DNA from: Chirona hameri
Lineage: Eukaryota > Arthropoda > Thecostraca > Balanomorpha > Balanidae
Length of the DNA: 64,000 bases
Assembly: GCA_036785665.1 (NCBI GenBank)
Contig: JAXIVJ010000523.1
Span: 62,001-126,000 of the forward strand
Direction of reading: 5' to 3'
Shown: positions 1-14,728 of the stretch, one piece after another
Position numbering within the stretch: position 1 is the first letter of the stretch
How the letters are laid out: each line of letters begins with the position of its first letter
Notes under the pieces: generated by a model
What the model saw: only the letters and a program-made list of their open reading frames with translations
What the model was told of the DNA's origin: nothing
The model's database searches: none
Program-made: the position numbers and the translations under genes

Positions 1-401
1 CACGGAAGTGTTACAAGAGGGTAATGTTTCCCTCTACTCTCAGAAACATTTTAACCTGTTATCAATAGCGCCGCCACTTTCCGAAAGTTGGGAGGGACCA
101 TTCTGAAGTCGATTCTTTCCATGCAGTGCCCATAGGCCTGATGTTTAAATATGAAAATGTTTGGGACGTGTCCGACGCCCATGGATGTCTCTGGATTGGT
201 GTTTCAATGGCAGAGCAGCGATTCTTGTATGATAGATGTCGCCCACTATCCCGTTCGTTCCTGTACAACGAAATATATAGATGTCGCTAGCAATCAACTG
301 CTGCTGCCGCTCAGCTGATGGCTCCATATTTTGCATGAATATGCGCCAGAAGCGTCTCGACTTGCTTTGTACTGACATCAATAAAATACACAGCCAACTC
401 G
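1..401. other. No gene recognised
   Basis: I see no convincing exon, RNA gene or repeat in this stretch. The short open frames on both strands have no family signature and overlap one another. Confidence 0.4.
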
Positions 402-1085
402 CGCGCCGCAAACGCCGGACGGCACGTTCCCACACTGTGGTGGCGTCAGCCGGCCTGGGGGGCAAAACATCGCGGGCGCCATAGGGACCAATGTATAAAT
501 GGCAAACCTGAACGGCGCCCTGACTGGGCTACGCTTGGAAAAAGTGGTACAAAGTAGCATCAAATTATTCGTTGGAAATTCTAGATTGAGCCCAAATGAA
601 TTATAAGGTTCCAATCTGGTCATGGAATTTCTGGAGAGGAGCTGATATGATCGGTAACCATGGCGTTATTTGGGGTGTAAAAACACGTTATACCGTACAC
701 TTTCCGTTGCAAATACGATATAAGCTTCATATACTTCATATGCTAAGCTCATATCGCATTTGCAACGGAAAGTGAAGTGTGAACGGTATAACATGGTTGT
801 TACATCCCAAATAAGGTCAACGTAACCGATCATTTCAGCTGCTCTCCAGACACTCCATGACCAGGTGGAACCTTATAATTCGTTTTGGCTCAATCTAAAA
901 TCTCCAGCAAATAATATGATGCTACTTTGCACAACTTTTTCCAAGCGTAGCCCAGTCAGGGCGCCGTTCAAATTTGCCATTTATACATTGGTCCCTATGG
1001 CGCGCCGCGATGTTTTGCCCCCCAGTGCTGGTAAGTTAAGTGGTGGCGCCACCACGCAGTGTGGGAACGGCCGGACGGCGCAATA
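402..1085. repeat. Large imperfect palindrome (foldback element)
   Basis: The left arm (about 402-735) is repeated in inverted orientation as the right arm (about 738-1085). Examples are GGGCTACGCTTGGAAAAAG near 527 against TTTTTCCAAGCGTAGCCC near 935, and the stretch around CATAGGGACCAATGTATAAA near 479 against its complement near 980. The centre is near 735, where TTTCCGTTGCAAATACGATA faces TATCGCATTTGCAACGGAAA. The arms diverge by point changes and small indels but pair almost end to end, with almost no loop. There is no coding capacity. A foldback or MITE-type element is the likely origin. I could not define a target-site duplication. Confidence 0.8.
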
Positions 1086-1624
1086 TGGCTGTCTAGGTAT
1101 TATATGGATGTCAGTGTTGCTTTGTTTATCGTTGACATGTGAACTTTGCTCTCGTGGCCACCCCGCGCTCACGCCTCTGAAAAGACAGACTAGGTAAGCG
1201 TCCGTAAAACATTTCTCTACATGTCACAGTCAATATGACTTAATAGCAAGCGACAAGACCATATCTGCAGATATATTGCTTATGTTTTTTTTTTGGTGCC
1301 AGGATGGATGTAATGTGGTTAAAACTCCAATCGAACTGTTGGACGCCTGAGCCTCACGGCTACGCGCCCTAAGTCAACAACATCCAATCGAACTGAATTC
1401 AAAGTAGTTGAGACAAGCCCATTGACCAAGGCTATGACAAACCTGTTGCAATCCAAATGTTAGGTGAGGATTTCATTGTATCTTTGTTAAATAGTTGTTT
1501 TATCAGGTTATTTTTTAACTCTTAGTTCAAGTTGACTAGTTGTTTCTATCATTTACCTTTTTGTATTTGTACCTTATCAGTACATATTAGGGCCTGTTTC
1601 ACAGAAACAATGTTCTCATTCCAG
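1086..1624. other. No gene recognised; possible intron of upstream gene
   Basis: AT-rich unique sequence with no repeat that I can see. If the two exons at 1625 and 2126 are real, this is intronic sequence upstream of them. Confidence 0.35.
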
Positions 1625-1717
1625 GAGCATTTATAAGTTCTTGCGTGGATCTGCTATTGCTTCCAATATGGCAGAAATGCTTCCTCAAAATCCAGTGGAA
1701 GAGGAGACAGAAGCCAA
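1625..1717 (+). CDS. Putative penultimate exon of an unidentified gene
   Basis: An open frame of 93 nt lies between an acceptor-like site (TTCTCATTCCAG ending at 1624) and a donor-like site (GTAAGA at 1718). It reads as a partial codon, 30 full codons and two bases. The product is acidic towards its end and contains AEMLPQNPVEEETEA. The phase fits the next putative exon at 2126. I do not recognise the protein family. The call rests on splice signals, phase agreement and protein-like composition, so it could be chance or part of a transposon. Confidence 0.35.
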
Positions 1718-1822
1718 GTAAGATGAACACCTTGCACTACATCCTTACCTGCACCCATTTTGTACACACCTATTATCACATTAATTTTCTGGTGTTAGTT
1801 CAGTAATTCACCTCCCCAGCTT

Positions 1823-1857
1823 ATGATGTTCTTGAGGTTCCTAATAGAAGAAGAGTA
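1823..1857 (-). repeat. Inverted copy of the downstream exon's acceptor region
   Basis: The segment around TTGAGGTTCCTAATAGAAGA is the reverse complement, with a few mismatches, of 2110-2140. The target segment holds the polypyrimidine tract, acceptor AG and first bases of the putative exon at 2126. The two could pair as a stem with a loop of roughly 250 nt inside the intron. Confidence 0.6.
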
Positions 1858-2125
1858 GTCAGCTGATGGTAATTTTACAACAGACTGAAAAGTGGTTTAT
1901 CTTTGACTGTCTACAAGATGGTCTGGGGGGGGCAACAGCCCCCTGGTAGTTTCTGCAATGCAGCGAGCGAATGTGAGCAGAGCATTCTAAACATGTCCCT
2001 GTGACTGTAATTGCTGTAAAGGCTAGGTCAGGTTTGATCATGTATCGTTATGGGTGACATAGCTTTGGTAGGTATTACTGGTACACTTTTCTGTCTGTCA
2101 TAATAATGCCCTCTTCTTCTATTAG

Positions 2126-2186
2126 GGACCTCAAGCACACCATTAACTCTGTTCGGGAAGGTTTGGTCATCCGTTCCCATTTTTAG
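2126..2186 (+). CDS. Putative terminal exon of an unidentified gene
   Basis: The acceptor CTCTTCTTCTATTAG ends at 2125. The exon's first base completes the AA left by the exon ending at 1717 to give AAG (Lys). Nineteen codons follow (DLKHTINSVREGLVIRSHF), then TAG at 2184-2186. Joined to the previous exon this gives about 50 residues of C-terminus. No domain is recognised. The agreement of phase across a GT-AG intron is the main support. A transcript would settle it. Confidence 0.35.
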
Positions 2187-2747
2187 CAACTGCTATTTTT
2201 AGCAGGCTCCTGCTAAAAATTGTATCTATACCCAGGGGCGCAGCCAGACCTTCAGAAAGGGGGGAAGCCCCTGGGAGAGGCCCCCAGTGGGGGCCTCTCT
2301 TTTTTTTGGGTGGGGACCCCACCCCAAAAATACCCATGGATATGAAAAACTACGGATTTTGGCCACTTTATTTTGTGAGGCCCCTTTTTAACAATTTTAT
2401 TTGTCTACTTTTGATGAGCTGGATTGGACCAGAACCCTCAGTAGGTATTGTACTGAGCGCATTACTAATTTGTATTGTTACATACAGGAGAGAAAACCTA
2501 TCTTAGCTGACAGCAGGTGGGGGGTCGTTTGAGTGTGGGGTGGCTGAAATGACAAAAAAATGTACCCCCATTTTGATACATGTATTTAAGCCTTTGCAAC
2601 ATTTTTTATGTGGATTTTCATGTTATAGTAGGTATGTATGTAGGTAGTTAGCACCGCAAAGAGGCACACATTTTTTACGGTTTTGCCTGATGAAACCCAG
2701 AAATATAGGTGGTGGGGTTTATAGCTAAAAATATTAATATTATTAAA

Positions 2748-2750
<3 letters not shown>

Positions 2751-2817
<67 letters not shown>
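2751..2817. repeat. (AT)n microsatellite
   Basis: Uninterrupted alternating AT of about 67 bp inside the hAT-like element. Confidence 0.95.
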
Positions 2818-2818
<1 letters not shown>

Positions 2819-3899
2819 CTAAAAATGCTATTCATTCAATTCAGCGTTATGACGAACCGATGATGATGACTATGGCTTCGTTATGACGATGACTACCGAT
2901 GTGACGCCGCGAAGCACCGTGAAAATGTAAATTTTAGGTTCTGGAAAACAAAATGTTAATATTGGAACCAGACCGTGAGGTGAGATGGCTTGGGGAGATG
3001 GTCCTGGCCTGTTTCCACTATAAGCTCTTCGGTCCAGCAAATTGTGCACCGTTGGAGCAGCTTCCGGGTGCCGATCTCCTCGTCTTTGCATTCGCGTCGC
3101 CTTTTTTGGAACTCGGCAAACTAGCCTGCTTGAAACTTAAAAGTGAATATTTTATGAAGGGAATGGGCCCTGGGGCCAGCAATTACTGTCAAGGAGAGCC
3201 TCTGCCAGACACTTAATGAAATTCTTTTACCCATTTTCCAAATTTTTATAAGCAATTGCGAAACTTGTGTCATGCTGCGAAGTGGCGCGAAATTTCCCAG
3301 TTTTTGACATAGCTGGATTTTGACGGCGCGGCAAAGACCATTTTTACGATATTTTTTTTTCCCGCAAAAAGTGTGTGTGGGGGAAGAAGATTGACCCTCC
3401 CCACCTTCTAAAGGGGGGGGGGGGAGTTGCACAGACCTCCCACCCCGACCCTCCCGCAGTGTCAGAAAAGACTGTGGCACTGGCACTTTTTTGGCACTGT
3501 GGTTTTATGCTAGTCAGCCATTTGCACCTGAAGAGGCGCAGACTAAACAAAATCATTCTTTACAGTCGCAGTTTTCATGGAACAAAACTTCCAAGTTCAG
3601 AAAAATGAAGAAACGGGCCACTTCTCTGACACTGCCCTCCCGTCAGCGACGCCCATGGCTGACAAATATTGCAGCACACACTCTCCTGAGAAGAAAATTG
3701 TGAAATTGTTTTGTACTACCATCCCCCCCCCCCCGAATTCAAAAACGTATCAGACTTATCAAATTACCATTTTGAAACCCAAGAAAACATTGCACCAGGT
3801 GGGTCAGAGTACAGCACATTACCGCTCATTATGACCGCGCCGACCACGGCTAGCAGGCGCTCCAGCTATAGCAGGCGCTCCAGGCGACGGCTAGCAACC

Positions 3900-4960
3900 C
3901 CTGGGCAGGCTCGAGGGCCCCGTTCACAGACTCAATGGCCCTCTGGATAGGCTCGAGGCCCGAGAGGCCCCTGAACAGACTAATAGCCCCTGGGTAGGTT
4001 CGATAGGCCCCTGAACAGGATCAATGGACCATTGGGAAAGCTCGAGAGGCCCCTGCACAGACTCTAATGGCACCTAGGCAGGTTCAAGAGGCTCTTGCAC
4101 AGACTCAATGGGCCCCTGGGCAAGTTCGAGAGGCCCCTGGGCAGGTTCGAGAGGCCCTTGCGCAGACTAAATGGCCCCTGGGCAAGCTCGAGAGGCGTTT
4201 GGGCTAGCTCTAATGACCCCTGGGCAGATTCGAGAGGCTCCTGAACAGACTCGATGGGCCTCTGGGAAAACTATAATGGCCCCTGGGCAGGTTCAAGAGG
4301 CCCCAAAACAGACTATAATGGGCTCCTGGCCAGGCTCGAGAGGCCCCTGAACATACTCAATGGGTCCCTGGACATGCTCGAGAGGCCACTGGGCAGGTTT
4401 GTTGGGTCGTGGGTGGGCTCAATTGGCCCCTGGACAAGTGGACATGCTCTAGAGGCTCCTGGGCAGGTTGTTGGGGCCCCTGAGTGGGCTCAATGGGCCT
4501 CAGGGCATGCTCGAAAGGTCCCTTGACATGGTTTTTGCGCCCTTAAGTGGGCTCAGTGTGCCCTTGGACATTTTTATTATTTGTTATTTTATTTTATTCA
4601 ACTGTATCACCAACGGGATGAACCCAATGACAGGCGAAGTCAAATAGTTAAAAACTTAAACACATACACACACAATACAGTTACAAAGGTAGAAATAAAA
4701 GACGATAACAGAACAAATATTAAAAACGCGTTACATGTCACGCAGAACACAACATGCACTCCACACTGCTTCCTGACATACTTCAGCACCTGCTCGAGAG
4801 GCCCCTGGACAGTTTGTTGGGCCCCTGGGTGGGTTCAATGGGCACCTGGACATGTCCAAGAGGCCCCCTGGGCCGGCTTCGAAAGCCCTTCAGTGTCTCT
4901 GAGGGCCCTTGACATGCACCAGAGTGACCCTTGCCTGGTTTGAGGGCTCCTCTGTGACTT
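3900..4960. repeat. Degenerate GC-rich minisatellite
   Basis: Diverged copies of a unit of roughly 30-40 bp containing GAGAGGCCCCTG and GGGCAGGTTC repeat from about 3900 to 4560 and resume at about 4790-4960. The intervening 4565-4785 is AT-rich and unrelated. Copies vary in length and sequence, so the array is old compared with those in the KLHL introns. Confidence 0.75.
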
Positions 4961-5082
4961 TTTGAAAGCCATTTAGCTAATGCAAATGGTATCTGGGCCA
5001 ATATCGGCGGGGCCCCCTGTGACCCGTAGGGGGGGGGGGGGGCAATTGCCTCCCTTGCCCCCCCCCCCTGGCTGCGCCCCTG

Positions 5083-5905
5083 ATGATACCGCTTTTTTGG
5101 GGAACGCTGAAGCCATTTCCTGCTACGGCTAACTGCGATTGAAAACGTTCAAAAGATGACAAAAATGTGACATCTATCGACAGTTTCATGAAATAGAGCT
5201 TGAAATAATCTCCATTTGACCCGTTGCACAATTAATATTCCATGTTGCAATTGTATGCAATTCTTCTGTAAAGTTTTACAATGGACCTCAAATTGTACGA
5301 TACCCTTTAAAAAACAAAATATTTGTATCTATATTAAATTTCAACACGGTTTATATCGGTTTGTGTTCCCTTCTATTGCTGATACACATAATTTGTTGTT
5401 AATAGCTCTATGATTCGCTTGTTACGCCTGTTATAATATGCCTTGCATGTGAGGCAATTTCGACCACAGCACATTATCGCCTCATATAGGGGTATTTGTT
5501 CGACTTTGTTGACTATATATAGTGAAATGACTATGTTTTTCTCGGAAATTGCATTGACTCTTTATTACTAATCGACCAGAGTTTTTGAAAATAAGCTGTT
5601 TAAAACCCTTTTAACACGCGCACTGGAGAGGGGTATGCCACTTACACGCAGTGGAGGGGGCACTTTAGTGCCCCTCCCTAAGATCTCCGAAAGTATGAGA
5701 GCTAGAACGATCAAACTTACAGGGTAGGTAGGTAGGTGCTATGATTACCTACATTTGCAAAAATTTCGTGACCTTCGGTCAATTTCTTCAAGGTCAAACG
5801 AGGTCACGAAGGTAAAATCTGGCCAAATGTCACAATTTTGGGAATTTGACCTATGTGACGTCACAGGTCACCTGCATGCGGGACAGACATCAGTGCTCGT
5901 ATTCG
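5083..5905. other. No gene recognised
   Basis: AT-rich sequence between the hAT-like element and the LINE remnant. I see no exon, RNA gene or array. A short GTAGGTAGGTAGG tract lies near 5725. Confidence 0.4.
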
Positions 5906-5909
5906 AGTG

Positions 5910-7535
5910 CGCGGTATCGAGTGCGCGGATGAGTTAGTCGTACCGCTCACTAAGACGTGTAACCTCTCGGCCATGTCTGGTGTCTTCCCTGAGAGATGGA
6001 AGCGGGCAAACATTATACCGTTATACAAGAAAGGCGACAAAAAAAGAGCCTTCAAACTACAGATATATTTCCCTGCTTCCCCTCTTCGGGAAGGTATTGG
6101 AGCGTGTTGTGTTCGACGAGCTGTTTTATCATGTATCACCGGTTTTGAGCCAGCAGCAGCATGGTTTTATTCCTAGGCGTTCGTGCAGCACGAACTTAAG
6201 TGTTTATCTTAAGCACGCGTGGGAGGCCATATCGGACGGATACCAGACGGACGTCATTTACACTGACTATTCGGCCGCTAAAAAGAGCGTCAACCATGCG
6301 CTTCTCATTCACAAGTTAAAGCAATCCTACCGTTTGAAGGAGCTCGCACTGAAATGGTTCGTCTCGTATCTGTCCCGATAGACTCCAGAGAGTTATCATC
6401 AACGGTAAAACCTCCGACTGGAAACCGGTTATCTCCGGTGTTCCAGAAGGATCACTTTTGGCTCCCCTTCTCTTTTCGATGTTTATTAACGATCTACCGT
6501 GCCAAATAGAATCCGGCTGCCTTCTGTATGCCGATAATGTCAAAATTTCCCGTAAAATCACCTCTCCAGCTGACGGACTGCTGCTGCATCTTAGCCATCT
6601 GGCAGCGTAGTCCGTCAGGTGGGGACTGGCTCTCAACCCTGCAAAATGCAAATCGTTTACGATGACTCTCAGGCGTACACCCGTCCAGACCAAGTATTTT
6701 ATCGCTGGTACCGGTCTGGAACATGTGAGTAAGATCAGGGGCCTGGCCGCTGGACACCAAATTAACTTTCGCACCACATGTATCGGATACTGTCAGCAGG
6801 GCCAACCAGGCACTCGGCCTCCTTGTCCGCTCTTTCTAAGTAGGTACCAGCAAGTCAAAATTCAACCGAAGCGCAGTACTGGCTGCGTACTTCGCGAATG
6901 TGCGATCGATTTTAGAATATTGCAGCGTGGTCTGGGCGGGGGCGGCCAACTCCCACAAGGTGCGGGTCGATCGAGTGCAGCACAAGTTCCTCATTTGGCT
7001 GCTAGCTCACACTTCCTCCGGACAAACGAATTCTCTTTATTATGGTAGCCTTCTGCTCCATTTCAAAATTCCATCTTTAGCACAACGCAGAGTTCAGCAT
7101 GACATGGTCTTCCTGAGGAACATTCTGCGGGGGAGATTGGACTCAGGTTCTGCTTAACTCTTTACCTCTGCACGTGCCGACTCGATCGACCCGCACCCTC
7201 GCCCTGTTCGCCGTGCCTCGAGCTCGAGTCAGAACTATCGAATCAGGGATGTTCTGCAGGATCCCTAAAGCCACGAATGTTTTCTTGGACAGCCATTTGA
7301 ACGCAGACATCTTTCATGACAGTTTTGGCGTTTTTAGAGCTTTCGTGATCAGGTACGTTTTAACCGTATAGTCATCATCACTTCGTTCATCATGTCATTC
7401 ATCTTCTACTTTTAGAATGACTTAAGGCTGTGATATATTTGTTGTGTGTCATGTCTTTTATCTTTTTGACTTCGCCTGTCAGTGGAGTATGACTCTTTTG
7501 GCGATGAAAGCAAATAAATAAAAATAAATAAATCT
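5910..7535 (+). pseudogene. Decayed non-LTR retrotransposon (LINE) reverse transcriptase, 3' part
   Basis: Fragments in different + frames, separated by frameshifts and stops, give an ordered LINE reverse transcriptase. Near 6035-6110 is the NYRxISLLP-type motif with FGKVLER. HGFIPRRSC is near 6160. The motif A region near 6260-6295 is YTDYSAAKKSV, where active elements have AFD. SGVPEGSLLAPLLF near 6435-6480 is motif B, and LYADN near 6520 is the catalytic box, where YADD is usual. A C-terminal region follows near 6890-7370 (RSILEYCSVVWAG). A tail of AAATAAATAAAAATAAATAA at about 7511-7533 marks a retrotransposed 3' end. It is a jockey/CR1-like LINE, truncated at its 5' end and clearly inactive. 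Confidence 0.85.
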
Positions 7536-8120
7536 GATAAAAAGTTTTTTTTCTTCAAAAAATGACGTCATGAGTTTCTTACACTTATGGAGCAATCACT
7601 CAGTCAAAAATAGAGATATTGCTTTGAAATTTGGTTTGAGTATTGTCCATACTCAGTTCTCTCAAGTCTCACACATATTCCGTTTTTTAACATCTTTGAA
7701 AATTGTGATTTTGTGGTGATTTTTCAAAAAAAAAGTTGTGTTCATTTTAGGGGTCAAAATCCCAAAATTTCGAAAATCCGAGATAACCATTTGAAAGAAA
7801 ATGACATTTAATATCTTTGCTGAATTGCGTTTGCAATTTGCTTCAAAACTCAGTTTTCTACGATTTTTCAAACATTTATCGTTTTTCCACCAACATGACG
7901 TCATCAAAACATCATTATCTCCCAAATTTCTCAACCAATTTCCATGCAATTTTTACAGAATACGTATAATTGTTTTACCCTCAGCTACTGAAAATGTCAG
8001 CAAGATGCGCCGCATGTGTAAAAAGTTATGAAGAAAAACCTCAGGGGGTCGTTTTAGGACCCCTCCTCCCGTAGGGCGAGGGTTTAAAAGATATTTAGCA
8101 TACATCTCAACAGGCAGACA
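7536..8120. other. No gene recognised
   Basis: AT-rich sequence with no convincing exon or repeat. It contains isolated TGACGTCA octamers near 7563 and 7896. Confidence 0.4.
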
Positions 8121-8124
8121 ATTC

Positions 8125-8645
8125 CCCCTTATGTTTAATTCTGTTGTACGTCCCATTCTTGAGTATGGTAATTGTGTGTGGGACTATTGTTCTGTGTAGA
8201 CCAAGACCAAATTGAGAGGGTGTTACGCCGTGCCACAAGACTCGATCGACCCTTCACTCAGAGAGCAGCCATATGAGGAAAGATTGCAACAGCAATCCCA
8301 TCTGCAATCCCAGCAATCCACAGCAATCCCATCCATGTTCTTCGGGAGGCAGCACGGGCACATGATCATGGATTATTCCAGAGTATTACTGGAAGGCACC
8401 CAACACTAGAAGACCAGTTGTTTGCACGTGCAGAAGGAAGGCAAGGCAACCGTGGGCAACATCTCAAGTTGAGGAAGCCGCCTGTAAATACTGTAACCAG
8501 ACAACATTGCTTTGCCATCAGGGTGATAAATTAGTGGAATAATCTACCTGAACAAGTAGTTAGTGCTCCTTCAGTAAATGCATTTAAAACAGGTTAGATC
8601 AACACTGGAATAATAGCAAATTCAAGACAAGGCATGAGTAGTGAT
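8125..8645 (+). pseudogene. Second LINE remnant, C-terminal fragment
   Basis: Broken + frames contain the conserved tail of CR1/L2-type LINE proteins: VRPILEYGN near 8145, PSLREQPYEERL near 8252-8290, then LRKPPVNTVT near 8470 and NNLPEQVVSAPSVNAF near 8537-8587, which corresponds to the usual WNxLPxxVVSAPSxNxFK ending. Stops and frameshifts interrupt it. Its sequence differs from the LINE at 5910-7535, so it is a separate, very short insertion. Confidence 0.8.
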
Positions 8646-8659
8646 CTCATATGGCTGAT

Positions 8660-8840
8660 CGGTCCAGTGACATGATGTACCGATGTAAACGTATGTATGT
8701 CATGATGTACCGATGTACCGTCCATGATGTCATGATGTACTGATGTACCGATGTACAGGATGTACTGAAGTACCGATGTACATGATGTACATGATGTACA
8801 GGATGTGCATGATGTACAGGATGTACCGATGTAACGTGTA
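8660..8840. repeat. Degenerate GATGTAC-type tandem repeat
   Basis: Short units of the kind GATGTACCGATGTACAG repeat irregularly over about 180 bp, just after the LINE fragment. Confidence 0.75.
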
Positions 8841-9343
8841 GCGTTCAGTGTATGACGTGCATAATTTGAGTCAACAGGCGTATAGAGCGGCAGCATAGAG
8901 GCTTAACATGTGACCTTTTCCCTGTAATATATTGAGTATTACTGAAAGCAGGCTATTTTGCAGACAACAGGATTTTTCCTTCAAGTACTCATGATTCTAA
9001 GTATTCATGATTTGATGAAAGAAGTACATTGATTTTGATTTCCAAACATTCCCAAGAAATTCGGATTTTATTCTGCTGTCAGTGTATGACATAGAAGCAA
9101 CTCCTGGAATGTATTGAATCGAAAACTGAAAACATCGTGGAAACCACGGGTGGAGTTTCCTATTCAAATGGTGGGGCGACTGCCCCACCAACTTTTATCA
9201 GATATGAAGATTTCCTGGCGTTGAAATTGCCATTTTTCACCTGAACCATTGAAAACAACCAGCCTATGCCATTTTGCCCCCACCAACTTTGTCTGAAAAG
9301 CTCCACCCATGGACTGGAAACTAATACAGTTTTGCTTCCAATC
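8841..9343. other. No gene recognised
   Basis: Non-repetitive sequence with no convincing exon. Confidence 0.4.
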
Positions 9344-9523
9344 AATAGTTGTGCTACCGAGCTGTTGCGGCATCCCCAAGTGTGCTGAATAGTTGTGCTA
9401 CCGAGCTGTTGCGGCATCCCCAAGTGTGCTGAATAGTTGTGCTACCGAGCTGTTGCAGCATCCCCAAGTGTGCTGAATAGTTGTGCTACCGAGCTGTTGC
9501 AGCATCCCAAGTGTGCCGAATAG
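9344..9523. repeat. 44-bp tandem repeat, 4 copies
   Basis: The unit starts ATAGTTGTGCTACCGAGCTG and recurs every 44 bp, four times, with only one or two differences between copies. Confidence 0.9.

Positions 9524-13494
<3,971 letters not shown>

Positions 13495-13542
<48 letters not shown>
13495..13542. repeat. (GT)n tail of the microsatellite
   Basis: Plain GT dinucleotides resume after the 9-bp array for about 48 bp. Confidence 0.95.
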
Positions 13543-13543
<1 letters not shown>

Positions 13544-13737
13544 TAAAAACCTGACTGGAATTTTAAAAGCTTTGTAGACTTCGCTTCCAAGGCTTCTTTA
13601 ATTGCATCGAAGTCAAAGCCTAAATCAAAATGTGGCATTTCCCTTTGTGGTAAAGACTTATTAGTCATGATTGGAAAATATATGGAAACAAATATTGAAT
13701 GACGTACGCAGCTATGGTAAAAATCATACCGCACTCG

Positions 13738-13855
13738 GCCGGCATACATTTTCAAGACCTCTGTGCTTTCTTGAATTTTTTACCTCGGCCTTCGGCCTCG
13801 TTTAAAAATCAAGAAGCACCTCGGTCTTGAAAATGTATTTACACCGGCCTCATGC
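13738..13855. repeat. Hairpin-forming inverted repeat
   Basis: CATACATTTTCAAGACCTC near 13741 pairs with the segment around CTCGGTCTTGAAAATGTATT near 13820-13840. The stem closes at the self-complementary GGCCTTCGGCC near 13790. It spans about 118 bp with almost no loop and is MITE-like. Confidence 0.75.
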
Positions 13856-13969
13856 AGTATTATATACTAGTAAAACGCCTTTTTGGGCGAGACCGAGTGG
13901 GCGCGCACTGGTAAAGCTAAAACAGGTTTGACATATGAAACGGTACGAGAGCACACGTGGTAGTAACAC

Positions 13970-14030
13970 AGTCCTTTTAGTCCTTTTAGTCCTTTTAGTC
14001 CTTTTAGTCCTTTTAGTCCTTTTAGTCCTC
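13970..14030. repeat. 9-bp tandem repeat (TCCTTTTAG)n
   Basis: About 6.5 perfect copies of a 9-bp unit. Confidence 0.92.
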
Positions 14031-14217
14031 CATACAAATTGGCAGGCCTCCCTCCATGCATGCCAATATAAAAGTTTTATTAAATTGTGCATGCCCTCCT
14101 GTCTCGAATCCGCCAAAAGGGAGTACGTCCTGAGCGGCTGCATGCTTCAGCGTATACAAAATCGATGCTCAGATTAATAATGCCATTTTTTATATCAAGA
14201 ATGGTTGTTGTCCATTT

Positions 14218-14434
14218 CGACGTTTGCGTGTGCCACGCGCTGTGGTACCACCCCTATCAGAACGCACCATACCCAAATCAAAATTGATTTGATGGTCCTA
14301 TCCCATGGTGAAAACCCGATCTCAATCGGAGCAGTGGAAAAGCGTCTGTATTGCCGGTTCGGGCCGGGTCAAATGTAAATTTGTCTAATAAGTTGACAGA
14401 AACCTCACGGGCGCTTCGCGCCCGCTCGGTAATT
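14218..14434. repeat. Dispersed repeat, copy 1
   Basis: About 215 bp, closely similar to 17,954-18,181 (shared cores such as GATGGTCCTATCCCATGGTG and CGGGCGCTTCGCGCCCG). This copy lacks about 21 bp that copy 2 has after GAGCAGTGG. The family is unidentified. The copies lie on either side of exons 1-3. Confidence 0.85.
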
Positions 14435-14459
14435 GCCATACCTCTACCCACTCGCTGTT

Positions 14460-14581
14460 GTTTACCCATACATCACTGCTACCATGTTGTGCAGTGTTTA
14501 AACAGCCGATCGCTCTGCCCTGCAGTCAGCTACTGCTACCATGTTGTGCAGTGTTTAACAGGCCATCGCTCTGCCCTGCAG
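14460..14581 (+). repeat. Two-copy duplication containing the exon 1 acceptor
   Basis: The block CTCTGCCCTGCAGTCAGCT occurs at about 14,512 and again at 14,569, spaced 57 bp, with CTACCATGTTGTGCAGTGTT in each intervening unit. The second copy carries the acceptor used by exon 1. In the first copy the frame hits TAA at 14,556. Confidence 0.8.
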
Positions 14582-14728
14582 TCAGCTGCTGCTGCGGCAT
14601 GCCTCCCAGAACTCTCTGGATGAGAGTTCCCAGCGGCAGGGACAGCGCGACACAGCGCCCGACCGGCCTCCGTACCGCAACAACTCGCACGGCACGCGCG
14701 CCTTCCAGCAGATGTTCGCCATGCGACG
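14582..14728 (+). CDS. KLHL exon 1 of those seen: N-terminal tail and first BTB helix
   Basis: Acceptor CTGCCCTGCAG ends at 14,581 and donor GTCAGT starts at 14,729. One base, 48 codons and two bases. It encodes a polar Gln/Ser-rich tail, then HGTRAFQQMFAMR, which aligns with the first BTB helix of KLHL proteins. The final CG joins the G at 15,548 to give Arg. No in-frame ATG lies between the upstream TAA (14,556) and this exon, so the start codon should be in an earlier exon. Confidence 0.85.

Larger units (their letters stand above)
2233..5082. mobile_element. hAT-like non-autonomous DNA transposon, about 2.85 kb
   Basis: The element begins with CAGGGGCGCAGCCAG at 2233 and ends with the complement CTGGCTGCGCCCCTG at 5082, giving terminal inverted repeats of about 15 bp. 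CAGGGGCG-type tips are characteristic of invertebrate hAT elements. The 8-bp flanks are TCTATACC and ATGATACC, matching at 5 of 8 positions, which is a decayed 8-bp duplication at best. No transposase was found. The interior carries an AT microsatellite, G-runs and a degenerate minisatellite. An open frame at 2953-3216 has no recognisable domain. Confidence 0.6.

Noticed and set aside
2953..3216. Possible transposase or gene fragment of 87 codons inside the hAT-like element
   Set aside because: No recognisable domain or conserved motif; probably chance.
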